Assembly (NCBI RefSeq): GCF_002770595.1
Contig: NZ_CP022986.1
Span: 434,001-498,000 of the forward strand
Direction: 5' to 3'
DNA length: 64,000 bases
Source: Chryseobacterium camelliae
GTDB taxonomy: Bacteria > Bacteroidota > Bacteroidia > Flavobacteriales > Weeksellaceae
In this document: positions 17,096-26,103 of the stretch, piece after piece
Layout: each line of letters starts with the position of its first letter
Numbering within the stretch: the first letter of the stretch is position 1
Position numbers and translations under genes: made by a program
The notes under the pieces: model-generated
What the model was told of the DNA's origin: nothing
The model's database searches: none
What the model saw: only the letters and a program-made list of their open reading frames with translations

Positions 17096-18124
17096 TTGAA
17101 ACTGATCACTTTTACCAATAAAGGCATTTACTGTCCGAGAGGCAAGTTCTACATTGATCCATGGCGACCTGTAGATTTTGCCGTCATTACACACGGGCAT
17201 GCCGACCATGCCCGCTGGGGAATGAAAAAATACCTCTGCCATCATTTTACCAAGCCGATCCTGCATCAGCGCATCAGCCCGGATATTGTTTGTCAGAGTG
17301 TGGAATACGGTGAAGCCATCAATATCAACGGAGTAAAAGTTTCCTTCCATCCTGCGGGACATATCATCGGGTCTGCACAGATCAGGCTGGAATACAAAGG
17401 TTATGTAAGTGTGATTTCAGGTGACTATAAAGTACAGGAAGACGGATTGAGCACACCTTTTGAGCTTGTCAGATGCAACGAATTTGTTTCGGAAAGTACT
17501 TTCGGGCTTCCGATATATAACTGGCTCGAGGTGGATGACCTTAACAAAAGGCTCCAGAGCTGGGTCCTGAAAAACAAAGAGAACGGAAAAACTTCCGTAT
17601 TTGTAGGATATTCCCTGGGAAAAGCACAACGGATCATGAAAGCGGTGGAAGAATTGGGCAAAATCCATGTCCACTATTCCATCGGTAAGCTTAATGAAGC
17701 TTTTGAAACCGTCGGAATAGATCTGCCGGAATATGAAATCCCCGATTTCAGGGAAAGCGTGAAACATCTCCTGGGCGAAATAGTCATTGTTCCGCCCGCG
17801 TTGCTTGACAGTAATGTGATAAAAAAGATCCCGGAAGCCGCAACGGCCATCTGTTCCGGATGGATGCAGGTGCGCGGGGCCAGGAGATGGCGCAGTGCGG
17901 ATGCCGGTTTCCCGATGAGCGACCATGCCGACTGGAAAGGCCTGTTACAGGCTATCAAAGCAACGGAAGCAGAGATTGTGCATGTGACCCACGGACAGAC
18001 GGAGGTATTTTCAAAATACCTCAATGAAATCGGGATCAAAGCCGATGTGGTAGAAACCTTATATGGCAATGATGATGAAGAGGCAGAAGCAGAAATCCCA
18101 GAAACCCAAAAGGAACAGCCATGA
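17096..18124 (+). CDS. Ligase-associated DNA exonuclease (MBL/beta-CASP fold)
   Basis: About 342 residues. Metallo-beta-lactamase-fold nuclease of the kind encoded beside ATP-dependent ligase and Lhr-like helicase. The metal motif HxHxDH is ITHGHADHARWG, and later conserved segments are HPAGHIIGSAQI, ISGDYKVQ and MSDHADW. It probably trims DNA ends in the ligase-associated repair pathway. A TTG at 17096 gives the family-typical start (LKLITFTNKGIYCPRGKFY); an alternative TTG at 17054 is in frame but its extra residues look unrelated. Its stop overlaps the ligase start (ATGA), so the two are translationally coupled. Confidence 0.88.
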   Translation: MKLITFTNKGIYCPRGKFYIDPWRPVDFAVITHGHADHARWGMKKYLCHHFTKPILHQRISPDIVCQSVEYGEAININGVKVSFHPAGHIIGSAQIRLEYKGYVSVISGDYKVQEDGLSTPFELVRCNEFVSESTFGLPIYNWLEVDDLNKRLQSWVLKNKENGKTSVFVGYSLGKAQRIMKAVEELGKIHVHYSIGKLNEAFETVGIDLPEYEIPDFRESVKHLLGEIVIVPPALLDSNVIKKIPEAATAICSGWMQVRGARRWRSADAGFPMSDHADWKGLLQAIKATEAEIVHVTHGQTEVFSKYLNEIGIKADVVETLYGNDDEEAEAEIPETQKEQP

Positions 18125-19701
18125 AACATTTTGCAGATCTCATCAATGCCCTCGAAAGCACGAATAAAACCAATGCCAAGATCGATGCCATCATAGATTA
18201 CCTTGAACGTGCCCCGGATGAAGACAAAGTATGGTTTATCGCTTTGTTTACCGGTAAAAGGCCGAAAAGGAATATCAATACCAATTATATGAAAGAATGG
18301 GCGCTGGAAATTACAGGCCTACCCTTCTGGCTGTTTCAGGAAAGCTATTCGTCGGTAGGTGACCTGGGAGAAACCATTTCCCTCATCCTGCCGGCACCGA
18401 CACAAAAAATAGACCGTTCCCTGACGGAATGGATGACCGATATCCTTCATTTGAAACAGAAAACCGATGCGGAAAAGAAAGAATTCGTACTGAGTTCATG
18501 GGACGGACTTGATTATACCGAGCGCCTGATCTTTAATAAGCTGTTAGGCGGCAGTTTCAGGATTGGGGTATCGGATAAGACCCTTATCAATGCGCTGACA
18601 AAGTTTTCCGGTCAGGAATCAAGTGCTTTAATGCACAGCCTGATGGGAAAATGGCAGCCTGAAGACGCTTCATTCCGTGAACTCATCTCTGCTGAAAACA
18701 TCAATCCTGACAATTCCAAACCTTACCCGTTCTGTCTTGCTTATCCGCTGGAAAAAGACCTGCACGACCTGGGGAGTCCCGATGAATGGCTGGTAGAATA
18801 CAAATGGGACGGAATCCGGGGGCAGATCATCCGCAGGAATGACGAGGTATTTATCTGGTCGCGCGGAGAAGAACTTGTTACCCCTCAGTTTCCTGAAATC
18901 GAGGAGACCGTAAAAGCCATGAAAGGCAATTTTGTGATTGACGGCGAGATCCTTGCGGTGAGCCACGGAAAAGTTTTAAATTTCAATGAGCTCCAGAAAC
19001 GGCTGAACCGTAAAACCCTGACTAAAAAAATGCAGTCGGAAATCCCAGTGGAAGTATTTGCGTATGATCTTCTTGAACTGGAAAATAATGATCTCCGGGA
19101 AAAGCCGATTTCAGCCAGAAGGGCGATGCTGGAAGAGCTGCTGCTCAATCAGGCTCCCGGGAATATAACGCTTTCCCAAACCGTGGATTTCGGTGAATGG
19201 AAAAATCTTAACCTGATCCGTGAGGGATCCCGGGACATCAACAGTGAGGGACTAATGCTGAAACATAAAGATTCCCCTTACCATTCAGGACGTAAAAAAG
19301 GCGACTGGTGGAAATGGAAGATCAATCCGTTGACGATCGATGCCGTACTGATCTATGCCCAAAAAGGAAGCGGCCGGAGAAGTGCCTATTACACCGACTA
19401 CACATTTGCCGTCAAAAACGGAGAGTCTCTGGTTACGATTGCCAAAGCATATTCCGGCTTAACCGATAAGGAAATCATGGAAGTGAGCCGGTTTGTGAAT
19501 AAAAATGCCATCGAAAAATTCGGTCCGGTCCGTACGGTTAAAGCAGAGCTTGTCTTTGAAATCGCTTTTGAGGGCATCGGTTTCAGTAATAGGCATAAAA
19601 GCGGTGTAGCCCTGCGTTTTCCAAGGATCTTAAGGTGGCGGAAAGATAAAACGGTGAATGAGATCGACGACCTGGAAGAAATTAAAAAACTGATACAATA
19701 A
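18121..19701 (+). CDS. ATP-dependent DNA ligase
   Basis: 526 residues. N-terminal DNA-binding domain (1-210), then the nucleotidyltransferase with the AMP-accepting lysine in EYKWDGIRGQ (K228, motif KxDG), motif III FVIDGEIL, motif IV-like NSEGLMLK, motif V KWKINPLTIDAVLIYA, and a C-terminal OB fold. It seals nicks using ATP, unlike the housekeeping NAD-dependent LigA. It is the second gene of the four-gene ligase-associated cluster: its start overlaps the exonuclease and its stop is 4 bp before the helicase. Confidence 0.95.
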   Translation: MKHFADLINALESTNKTNAKIDAIIDYLERAPDEDKVWFIALFTGKRPKRNINTNYMKEWALEITGLPFWLFQESYSSVGDLGETISLILPAPTQKIDRSLTEWMTDILHLKQKTDAEKKEFVLSSWDGLDYTERLIFNKLLGGSFRIGVSDKTLINALTKFSGQESSALMHSLMGKWQPEDASFRELISAENINPDNSKPYPFCLAYPLEKDLHDLGSPDEWLVEYKWDGIRGQIIRRNDEVFIWSRGEELVTPQFPEIEETVKAMKGNFVIDGEILAVSHGKVLNFNELQKRLNRKTLTKKMQSEIPVEVFAYDLLELENNDLREKPISARRAMLEELLLNQAPGNITLSQTVDFGEWKNLNLIREGSRDINSEGLMLKHKDSPYHSGRKKGDWWKWKINPLTIDAVLIYAQKGSGRRSAYYTDYTFAVKNGESLVTIAKAYSGLTDKEIMEVSRFVNKNAIEKFGPVRTVKAELVFEIAFEGIGFSNRHKSGVALRFPRILRWRKDKTVNEIDDLEEIKKLIQ

Positions 19702-19705
19702 TAAC

Positions 19706-22153
19706 TTGGCTGCATTCGAAGATACCAATGGTTACAGGATCATCCGTCAATGGATGGATGATAAAGGGAATTACCCATTCAAATTCCAGGTGGATACCTG
19801 GAAAAAATTCGGCAATGGATACAGCGGAATGGTGATCGCCCCAACCGGTTTCGGAAAAACATTTTCTGTATTCTTAGCGCTCGTCAGTGATTTCTTAAGC
19901 CATCCCGAACAGTACGGCAAAGGCCTGAAGATGATCTGGGTCACTCCTCTGCGTTCACTGGCGAAAGATATTGCCAAAGCGATGCAGGAAGCAATGGATG
20001 AAATCGGCCTGGACTGGGTCGTCGGTGTACGAAACGGCGATACAGATCCTAAAGTACGTCAGCAGCAGGTGAAAAGCATGCCTGAAATCCTTGTGGTAAC
20101 CCCGGAAAGCCTTCATTTACTGCTGGCACAGAAGAACCATGAACGGTTTTTCACCGATCTGAACTGTATCGCTGTCGATGAATGGCATGAACTCTTAGGA
20201 TCCAAACGCGGAGTAATGATTGAACTGGGGATTGCCCAGCTGAAAAAATACGTCAGAAACCTTAAGATCTGGGGGATCACGGCTACCATAGGCAATCTGG
20301 ATGAAGCGATGGAAGTCCTTATTCCTTATGACATAAAAAAAGTAAAAATTACAGCCAAGGAACATAAGAAGATCGATATCCTGCCGGTCTTCCCGGATGA
20401 AATAGAAATCCTTCCCTGGGCAGGGCACCTCGGTGCCAAGATGGCGGATAAAATCGTTCCGATCATCCTGAACTCACAATCTACCATTGTATTTACCAAT
20501 ACCCGGAGCCAGAGCGAAATGTGGTACCAGCTGCTGCTGGATGCTTACCCGGATTTTGCCGGGCAGCTCGCCATCCACCACAGTTCCATCGATGCGCACC
20601 TGCGGATCTGGATCGAGGAAAACCTCAGCAATGGAAAGCTGAAAGCGGTTGTTTCCACTTCATCCCTGGATCTTGGTATCGACTTTAAACCGGTAGACAC
20701 GGTAATCCAGATCGGATCCTCCAAAGGTGTGGCTAGGTTCCTTCAGCGAGCCGGGCGGAGCGGTCACTCCCCTTTTGAAACGTCACGGATCTACTGTGTT
20801 CCTACCCATTCCCTAGAACTGATTGAAGTAGCCGCCCTGAAAGAAGCGGTAAAACAGAAAGTGATCGAACCGAGGGAACCTCAGGTACTGTGCTTTGATG
20901 TGCTCGTTCAGTTCCTCATGACACTAGCCGTAGGAGACGGCTTTAAGCCTGATGAAGTCTATCACAGGGTGAAAGAAACCTTTGCCTTCCGGGATATGAA
21001 TGACGAGGAATGGAAGGGCATGCTCGACTTCCTGACGATTGGCGGGAGCGTCCTTAAAAGCTACGAGGAATTCCACAAAGTTGTGATTACGGATGAAGGA
21101 TTGTATAAAGTAACATCCCGGAAAATCGCCATGCTCCACCGGATGAATATGGGAGTGATTGTCAGCGATGCCATGCTGAAAGTTAAATTTATTTCCGGCG
21201 GCTACATCGGGATGATTGAGGAATACTTTATTTCGAGGCTGAAAAAAGATGAAAAGTTCATCCTTGCCGGGCGCACACTCGAAGTAGCCATGATCAAGGA
21301 CATGACGGTATTTGTGCGCGCCACCAGCGGAAAAGCCCTGGTTCCAAGTTACCTGGGCGGAAGGCTGCCTTTAAGTTCCAACCTGAGTGTATTCCTGAGG
21401 GAAAAACTGTCCGGAGCATTGAATCCCAAAGCTTCCGAAAAGGAGCTGAAATTCCTGCATCCTTTACTCGCAAAACAGGAAGAGCGCTCCCATATTCCTA
21501 AAGATGATGAATTTCTGGTGGAACTGATTAAAAACCGGGAAGGCTATCACCTGTTCATGTATCCTTTTGAAGGACGACTGGTACATGAAGTGATGGCTGC
21601 GCTTATTGCCTACCGCATTTCCAAACTTGCACCGATCTCATTTTCCATGGCGATGAATGATTACGGATTCGAGCTTTTCAGTGACAAGGAAATCCCGTTG
21701 AATGAAGATAACCTCCATAAGATATTGACCCGGGAAAATCTGATGACCGATGTGATCTCCAGCATCAATGCCGCTGAAATGGCCCGCCGGAAATTCCGGG
21801 ATATTGCCGTAATTTCAGGAATGGTCATTCAGAATTATGCAGGGAAACAACGCTCGAATAAATCGCTGCAAAGTTCCGCCGGCCTGATTTTTAAAGTGCT
21901 TGAAGATCATGACCCGAACCATTTCCTGGTGCGGCAGGCCTACACGGAAGTGTTTAATATCCAGCTTCAGGAACCCAGGCTTGTAGAGGCTTTCAAGCGG
22001 ATTGAACATTCGAGGGTCATCCTTAAACAGGCCAAAACATTTACACCGCTCAGCTTTCCGATCAAAATTGATAGCTTACGGCAGACTTTATCCAGTGAAG
22101 GCCTGGACGCAAGGATCCAGCGTTTGCTGAAACAGGCCAACAGAAGCGGATAA
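19706..22153 (+). CDS. Ligase-associated DEXH-box DNA helicase (Lhr-like)
   Basis: 815 residues. Superfamily 2 helicase: Walker A APTGFGKT (K51), DExH box VDEWHELLGSKRG (about 157), motif III WGITATIG, and the helicase C-terminal part with FTNTRSQSE and VARFLQRAGRSGHSP (motif VI). The long C-terminal Lhr extension is present. It is predicted to unwind or remodel DNA for the co-encoded ligase and nuclease. The start is a TTG 4 bp after the ligase stop, giving a normal N-terminus; no ATG fits. Confidence 0.94.
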   Translation: MAAFEDTNGYRIIRQWMDDKGNYPFKFQVDTWKKFGNGYSGMVIAPTGFGKTFSVFLALVSDFLSHPEQYGKGLKMIWVTPLRSLAKDIAKAMQEAMDEIGLDWVVGVRNGDTDPKVRQQQVKSMPEILVVTPESLHLLLAQKNHERFFTDLNCIAVDEWHELLGSKRGVMIELGIAQLKKYVRNLKIWGITATIGNLDEAMEVLIPYDIKKVKITAKEHKKIDILPVFPDEIEILPWAGHLGAKMADKIVPIILNSQSTIVFTNTRSQSEMWYQLLLDAYPDFAGQLAIHHSSIDAHLRIWIEENLSNGKLKAVVSTSSLDLGIDFKPVDTVIQIGSSKGVARFLQRAGRSGHSPFETSRIYCVPTHSLELIEVAALKEAVKQKVIEPREPQVLCFDVLVQFLMTLAVGDGFKPDEVYHRVKETFAFRDMNDEEWKGMLDFLTIGGSVLKSYEEFHKVVITDEGLYKVTSRKIAMLHRMNMGVIVSDAMLKVKFISGGYIGMIEEYFISRLKKDEKFILAGRTLEVAMIKDMTVFVRATSGKALVPSYLGGRLPLSSNLSVFLREKLSGALNPKASEKELKFLHPLLAKQEERSHIPKDDEFLVELIKNREGYHLFMYPFEGRLVHEVMAALIAYRISKLAPISFSMAMNDYGFELFSDKEIPLNEDNLHKILTRENLMTDVISSINAAEMARRKFRDIAVISGMVIQNYAGKQRSNKSLQSSAGLIFKVLEDHDPNHFLVRQAYTEVFNIQLQEPRLVEAFKRIEHSRVILKQAKTFTPLSFPIKIDSLRQTLSSEGLDARIQRLLKQANRSG

Positions 22154-22222
22154 TAAAAACCATCAACGAATTAAACCTGTCCTTCAAAAGATCCAGATAC
22201 ATGAAATCAATGGAGCACTTCT

Positions 22223-22252
22223 TTTGAATGTTCCGGTGAATGTTTAATTTTG
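22223..22252 (+). promoter_or_regulatory. Bacteroidota-type promoter for pdeM
   Basis: TTTG at 22223-22226 and TAATTTTG at 22245-22252 are separated by 18 bp. Transcription would start near 22258, downstream of the longest open frame's first codon, so the pdeM start at 22318 is preferred. Confidence 0.55.
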
Positions 22253-22317
22253 CACATCCCTTAATGGCTGAAATGCGGACACGAAACAGATTGAAGCCGG
22301 CCGTTGAAGCTTACATT

Positions 22318-22962
22318 ATGAATATCGCAACCAAACCTATATCCATCCAGCAACAGACTTTTATACTCACCAATCAGCGTGCAGCCTTCTGGCCGGGACA
22401 AAAGGCACTGATCCTTTCGGACCTGCATATCGGGAAAACCGCCCATTTCAGGAAAAACGGCATTGCCCTCTCCGACCAGGTAATGAAAAAGGATCTTGAT
22501 CGTCTTTCGCAGCTGATCAGCCACTTCCGGCCGGAGAAATTCATTGTTGTAGGAGACCTGCTGCATGCAGGCGACAACTCAGATGTAGACCAGTTCTGTG
22601 CCTGGAAGGAACAGTATCCTGAGGTCTGCTTCTACCTGGTGGAAGGGAACCATGACAGGATCTCCAGATCGCTTGAGCAGAAGCTGTGTCTCGAATTTAA
22701 ACAAAACAGTTTAGACCTCGATGACTTTACTTTTCTCCATGATTTCAAAAAAGGACATCCTAAATTTCAGATTACGGGGCATATCCATCCTGGTATTGTG
22801 CTCAATTCCAGAGTAAGAAGATTCAGGCTGCCGTGTTTTGCGCTGACGCCCCATCAGCTGCTGCTTCCTGCCTTCAGTGAATTTACAGGGCTGGACACAT
22901 TGAATACGCCTAAGAAAGGTACCTTTTTTGTTTTTACGGATTCAGAAATCCATGAAGTTTAA
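22318..22962 (+). CDS. pdeM: Ligase-associated DNA damage response endonuclease
   Basis: 214 residues. Calcineurin-like metallophosphoesterase with all metal motifs: LSDLHIGK (D-x-H), VVGDLLHAGD (GD), EGNHDR (GNHD) and ITGHIHPG (GHxH). This combination beside ligase, helicase and exonuclease genes is the PdeM family. I start at the ATG at 22318 (MNIATKPIS); the open frame extends 26 codons upstream but would begin before the predicted promoter. It completes the four-gene cluster, although its own promoter suggests partly independent expression. Confidence 0.92.
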   Translation: MNIATKPISIQQQTFILTNQRAAFWPGQKALILSDLHIGKTAHFRKNGIALSDQVMKKDLDRLSQLISHFRPEKFIVVGDLLHAGDNSDVDQFCAWKEQYPEVCFYLVEGNHDRISRSLEQKLCLEFKQNSLDLDDFTFLHDFKKGHPKFQITGHIHPGIVLNSRVRRFRLPCFALTPHQLLLPAFSEFTGLDTLNTPKKGTFFVFTDSEIHEV

Positions 22963-23100
22963 AGGATGTAATTTAGTGCAGCCAGGTTTTATTGATGACC
23001 TGTAATTTCGTTAATGCATTCAGGCATCTTCTGATACAGGTCCTGTATTTGACTTTCATTAAAATTAATCGTTCCTTTGTCAACATCTTATCCAGCCATT

Positions 23101-23691
23101 ATGAAAAAATCTGAAACAACCCGTCTGATGATTCTCCGCAAAGCTTTTGAGCTGATCTATATCCACGGCTATCAGACGACCAGTGTGGATGAAATTATTG
23201 CCACCACGCAGGTTACCAAAGGAGCCTTTTATTATCATTTCAAAACCAAGGATGAAATGGGACTGGCTATCATTAATGAGCTGATGAAACCTACCATGGC
23301 CTCCGCTTTTATTGAGCCATTAAGCGGTGGAGGCCATCCGCTGGATATCATTTATGACCTGATGCATGCCCTGCTGATGGATAATGAAAATTTAAAGGTG
23401 GAATACGGCTGCCCTGCCTCCAATATCACTCAGGAAATGGCTCCCTGGAATACTGAGTTTACAAAGTCGCTGAACAGCCTTTCCAGGCAGTGGGAAGAAG
23501 CCATGATAGAAGCCATTGAGAGCGGCAAACAAAAAGGACTGCTTAAAGCCGGAACAGATGCCAGGGAAGTGGCGGTTTTTGTGATATCAGGCTATTGGGG
23601 AGTCAGAAATCTGGGTAAACTGGAAAATTCCAAGAATGTGTATCTTATTTATTTAAAGGGACTTCAATCGTACCTCAGTTCATTAAGATAA
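23101..23691 (+). CDS. TetR-family transcription regulator
   Basis: About 196 residues. The N-terminal TetR DNA-binding domain is clear: RLMILRKAFELIYIHGYQTTSVDEII and TKGAFYYHFKTKDEMGLAI (about residues 8-58). The C-terminal ligand domain has the CPASNITQEMA segment of the TetR_C_33/AcuR-like subgroup. I choose the ATG at 23101 over a TTG at 23077. A perfect palindrome lies 11 bp beyond its stop codon, in front of the next operon, so it probably represses the membrane protein, DUF3817 and rhodanese genes and perhaps itself. Confidence 0.92.
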   Translation: MKKSETTRLMILRKAFELIYIHGYQTTSVDEIIATTQVTKGAFYYHFKTKDEMGLAIINELMKPTMASAFIEPLSGGGHPLDIIYDLMHALLMDNENLKVEYGCPASNITQEMAPWNTEFTKSLNSLSRQWEEAMIEAIESGKQKGLLKAGTDAREVAVFVISGYWGVRNLGKLENSKNVYLIYLKGLQSYLSSLR

Positions 23692-23702
23692 TTTTTTTCA
23701 TT

Positions 23703-23728
23703 AAAAACATACTAATTAGTATGTTTTT
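23703..23728. promoter_or_regulatory. Perfect 26-bp palindrome, probable TetR operator
   Basis: The half site AAAAACATACTAA is followed directly by its exact reverse complement. It sits between the tetR stop and the -7 box TACCTTTG at 23733-23740. It covers the place of the -33 element, where a bound repressor would block transcription. Confidence 0.8.
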
Positions 23729-23732
23729 AATT

Positions 23733-23740
23733 TACCTTTG
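23733..23740 (+). promoter_or_regulatory. Promoter -7 box (TACCTTTG)
   Basis: TAnnTTTG consensus 22 bp before the chosen start codon at 23763. The -33 region falls inside the palindromic operator. Confidence 0.6.
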
Positions 23741-23762
23741 CTGCATGATAAATTTTCAGATC

Positions 23763-24221
23763 ATGTATCAGACGCTTACATTTTTACATTCCATCGTCCG
23801 ATGGTTGGTTTTAGTCAGTCTGGTGTATGCTTTATTCAGGGCATACCGCGGTTATTTTTCCAACAGGCAATATTCAGCAGCGGATGATTCGGTACGCCAC
23901 TGGACGGCAACCATTGCCCACATCCAGCTTATTCTGGGAATCCTTCTGTATTCCAGGAGCCCCATTATTTCTTATTTCTGGAAAAACTTCCATACGGCCA
24001 GGGCGGATTTCGAGCTTCTGTTCTTCGGGTTGATCCATATTTCACTGATGCTCATATCTATCATTATCGTAACCATTGGATCAGCACTTGCGAAACGTAA
24101 AGAAACGAGCCGGGAAAAGTTTAAAATCATGCTGATCTGGTATGGCATCGCATTACTGATTATTTTCATAGCCATCCCATGGCCATTCTCCCCTCTTGCA
24201 AACAGACCTTATTTAAGATAA
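23763..24221 (+). CDS. Four-helix membrane protein of unknown function
   Basis: 152 residues from the ATG at 23763 (MYQTLTFLHSIVRW). Four predicted membrane helices; histidines near the membrane surface (LHSIVRW, RHWTATIAHIQ, NFHTARAD) resemble small cytochrome b-like proteins, but no established heme pair can be assigned. The upstream promoter box at 23733 makes the earlier in-frame ATG-like starts (23721, 23745) unlikely. It is the first gene of an operon with DUF3817 and rhodanese genes under the predicted TetR operator. Confidence 0.78.
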   Translation: MYQTLTFLHSIVRWLVLVSLVYALFRAYRGYFSNRQYSAADDSVRHWTATIAHIQLILGILLYSRSPIISYFWKNFHTARADFELLFFGLIHISLMLISIIIVTIGSALAKRKETSREKFKIMLIWYGIALLIIFIAIPWPFSPLANRPYLR

Positions 24222-24223
24222 TT

Positions 24224-24526
24224 ATGACTGATCTATTAAAAACCAAGACCGGAAGGCTGAGAATTCTCGCCCTGTTGGAAGGCATTTCCTTATTGATCCT
24301 GCTGTTCGTTGCCGTTCCTTTTAAGTATTTTTTGCACCGGCCTGACTTTGTCAGTATTATGGGGCCTATCCACGGTACCCTTTTTCTTCTTTTCCTTTTT
24401 AATACACTGAGTGTGGGTGTGGAGCAGCGATGGAAATTCAGAGAAACAACCTGGAAAGTTATTCTTGCCTGTTTTATTCCTTTCGGGACTTTTTATATTG
24501 ACCATAAAATCCTGAGCAGGGTATGA
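24224..24526 (+). CDS. DUF3817 small membrane protein
   Basis: 100 residues with three predicted helices. The sequence LRILALLEGISLLILLFVAVPFKY followed by GPIHGTLFLLFL is the DUF3817 signature. Function unknown; members are small inner-membrane proteins, some next to transport or detoxification genes. The ATG at 24224 starts 2 bp after the upstream stop, and its stop overlaps the rhodanese ATG by 4 bp, so the three genes are coupled. Confidence 0.85.
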   Translation: MTDLLKTKTGRLRILALLEGISLLILLFVAVPFKYFLHRPDFVSIMGPIHGTLFLLFLFNTLSVGVEQRWKFRETTWKVILACFIPFGTFYIDHKILSRV

Positions 24527-24882
24527 AAGGAGTATTTATTTTTTGCGGAATACTCATCGCAGTGTATACAGCATACAAGATTTACCGGTACCAGACTCTT
24601 GATGACGGATTGGATAAAAAGCTGCGGAACGGAGCGGTAATCCTGGATGTACGGACAGAGAAAGAATATCACACCGGACATATCAGCGGCTCACTGAATA
24701 TTTCTTTAGGCACGATACGGGAAAGGTATACGGAACTGGATCCCAATACCACGTATATTACCGTATGTTCCCACGGACTGCGCAGTGTGAAGGCAGAAAA
24801 AATACTGAAAGAAAAAGGATTTAAAAAGGTGTACAACGGCGGTGCCTGGACTGACCTCCGGCACAGCCTGAAACTGAATTAA
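24523..24882 (+). CDS. Membrane-anchored or exported rhodanese-like protein
   Basis: 119 residues. A short hydrophobic N-terminus (about 1-20) and one rhodanese domain with AVILDVRTEKEYHTGHISGSLNI and the active-site loop TVCSHGLRS, where Cys82 would carry a persulfide. Single-domain rhodaneses move sulfane sulfur, for example in sulfide or cyanide stress. It is the last gene of the TetR-associated operon and overlaps the DUF3817 gene. Together with that operon it may be a response to a reactive sulfur or electrophilic compound; this is inference. Confidence 0.88.
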   Translation: MKGVFIFCGILIAVYTAYKIYRYQTLDDGLDKKLRNGAVILDVRTEKEYHTGHISGSLNISLGTIRERYTELDPNTTYITVCSHGLRSVKAEKILKEKGFKKVYNGGAWTDLRHSLKLN

Positions 24883-24884
24883 AT

Positions 24885-24912
24885 ATCGGAAAGGTGATCA
24901 AGCCTTTCCGAT
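24885..24912 (+). terminator. Hairpin after the rhodanese gene
   Basis: A 10-bp perfect stem (ATCGGAAAGG/CCTTTCCGAT) with an 8-nt loop, directly after the stop codon. No T-run follows, so it is a weak terminator candidate or an mRNA-end stabiliser. Confidence 0.5.
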
Positions 24913-24992
24913 CCTGATGGCTGCAAGATGAAAAATTATGATTTACTTTCCAGGATGGACCCAAAAGCAGCTATTCCTGAAATTATGAGAAT

Positions 24993-25955
24993 TCAATTCT
25001 GATCTTCTTCCGGTTTCAGCCAAATTACTTTCTGTTCAGGCTTGTGTTCCATACCGATGATCTCCCGGTACAGATCCGGCCTTCTGGCTTTAAGATAGCG
25101 GTAGCCTCCTGCCTGAGTCAGTTTTTCAGGATTGAGTACTGCGGTAACAAAGCTGTCTTCAAAGGAACGGCACTCTGCGAGGATGTCCCCAAAAGGATCA
25201 ATGATCATCGAACAGCCGTTTTTAAGCTGGTCATCATCCATGCCGACAGGATTTGAAAATACCACATAGATACCGTTGTCGTAAGCGCGGGCAGGCAGCC
25301 ACTTTATCAGCCAGTCCCTGCCCTTCATCCCGTCAAATTCCAGGCGTAAAGATGTTGGATCTGTTTCACGGTTTTTCCAGAGCAAAGGATCAACAAAGCC
25401 GGCTCCGGGCCTGGAAGAAGGCGTACACATCGTTACATGCGGCATAAAAATTAGGTCTGCGCCCAGAAGTCTTGTGGCGCGGACATTTTCGATGATATTA
25501 TTATCATAACATATTAAAATTCCGCACTTCCATCCGTGGATTTCAAAGATGCAGTATTCAGTCCCTGCAGTGAGGTAAGGATTGATGAAAGGATGCAGCT
25601 TCCTGTATCTGGCTACCAGCCCGTTCTGATCTACACAGACGTAAGCTTTGAACAGGTTATACTGTTCATCTTTTTCAAAAAGGCCCGCGAGTATGGTAAT
25701 ATTGAATCTGGCAGCAATTTCCTGTAGCCTCCGCAGGCTTTTTCCTTCCGGAATGGTTTCAGCTAGATCCAGCATCTGTTTCCTGCTGAGCTTTCTGGCA
25801 AATGTATAACCGGTTACAGAACATTCATGAAAGGCAATCACTTGTGCGCCTTTTGCAGCAGCCTCACCGCTCAGTTTCTCAATAACTGAGAGGTTATAGG
25901 CTTTATCGCCGCTCCTGTTTTCAAACTGTGCCGTAGCAATTTTAAGATTGACCAT
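24993..25955 (-). CDS. Nitrilase-superfamily carbon-nitrogen hydrolase
   Basis: 320 residues with the Glu-Lys-Cys catalytic triad: E44 in AFHECSVTGY, K119 in ARYRKLHPF and C149 in GILICYDNN. It hydrolyses a C-N bond in an amide, nitrile or N-carbamoyl compound; the C-terminal part is ordinary length. Members with HECS and CYDNN loops are commonly annotated as amidohydrolase or acyltransferase. An AraC regulator lies 148 bp upstream on the same strand and could control it. Confidence 0.9.
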   Translation of the reverse strand: MVNLKIATAQFENRSGDKAYNLSVIEKLSGEAAAKGAQVIAFHECSVTGYTFARKLSRKQMLDLAETIPEGKSLRRLQEIAARFNITILAGLFEKDEQYNLFKAYVCVDQNGLVARYRKLHPFINPYLTAGTEYCIFEIHGWKCGILICYDNNIIENVRATRLLGADLIFMPHVTMCTPSSRPGAGFVDPLLWKNRETDPTSLRLEFDGMKGRDWLIKWLPARAYDNGIYVVFSNPVGMDDDQLKNGCSMIIDPFGDILAECRSFEDSFVTAVLNPEKLTQAGGYRYLKARRPDLYREIIGMEHKPEQKVIWLKPEEDQN

Positions 25956-26103
25956 TTTTTTAGGTAAAACTAAATGATCCCGAACTTAAAAAATTGTAAA
26001 AAACCGACATGCCGTTTTAATCTTTTTACCAGAATTTTAAAATAATCAGATGCTACCTTATGGTACTTTCCGCATCACCTGGAATCTTCACCAGTCTACA
26101 ATC

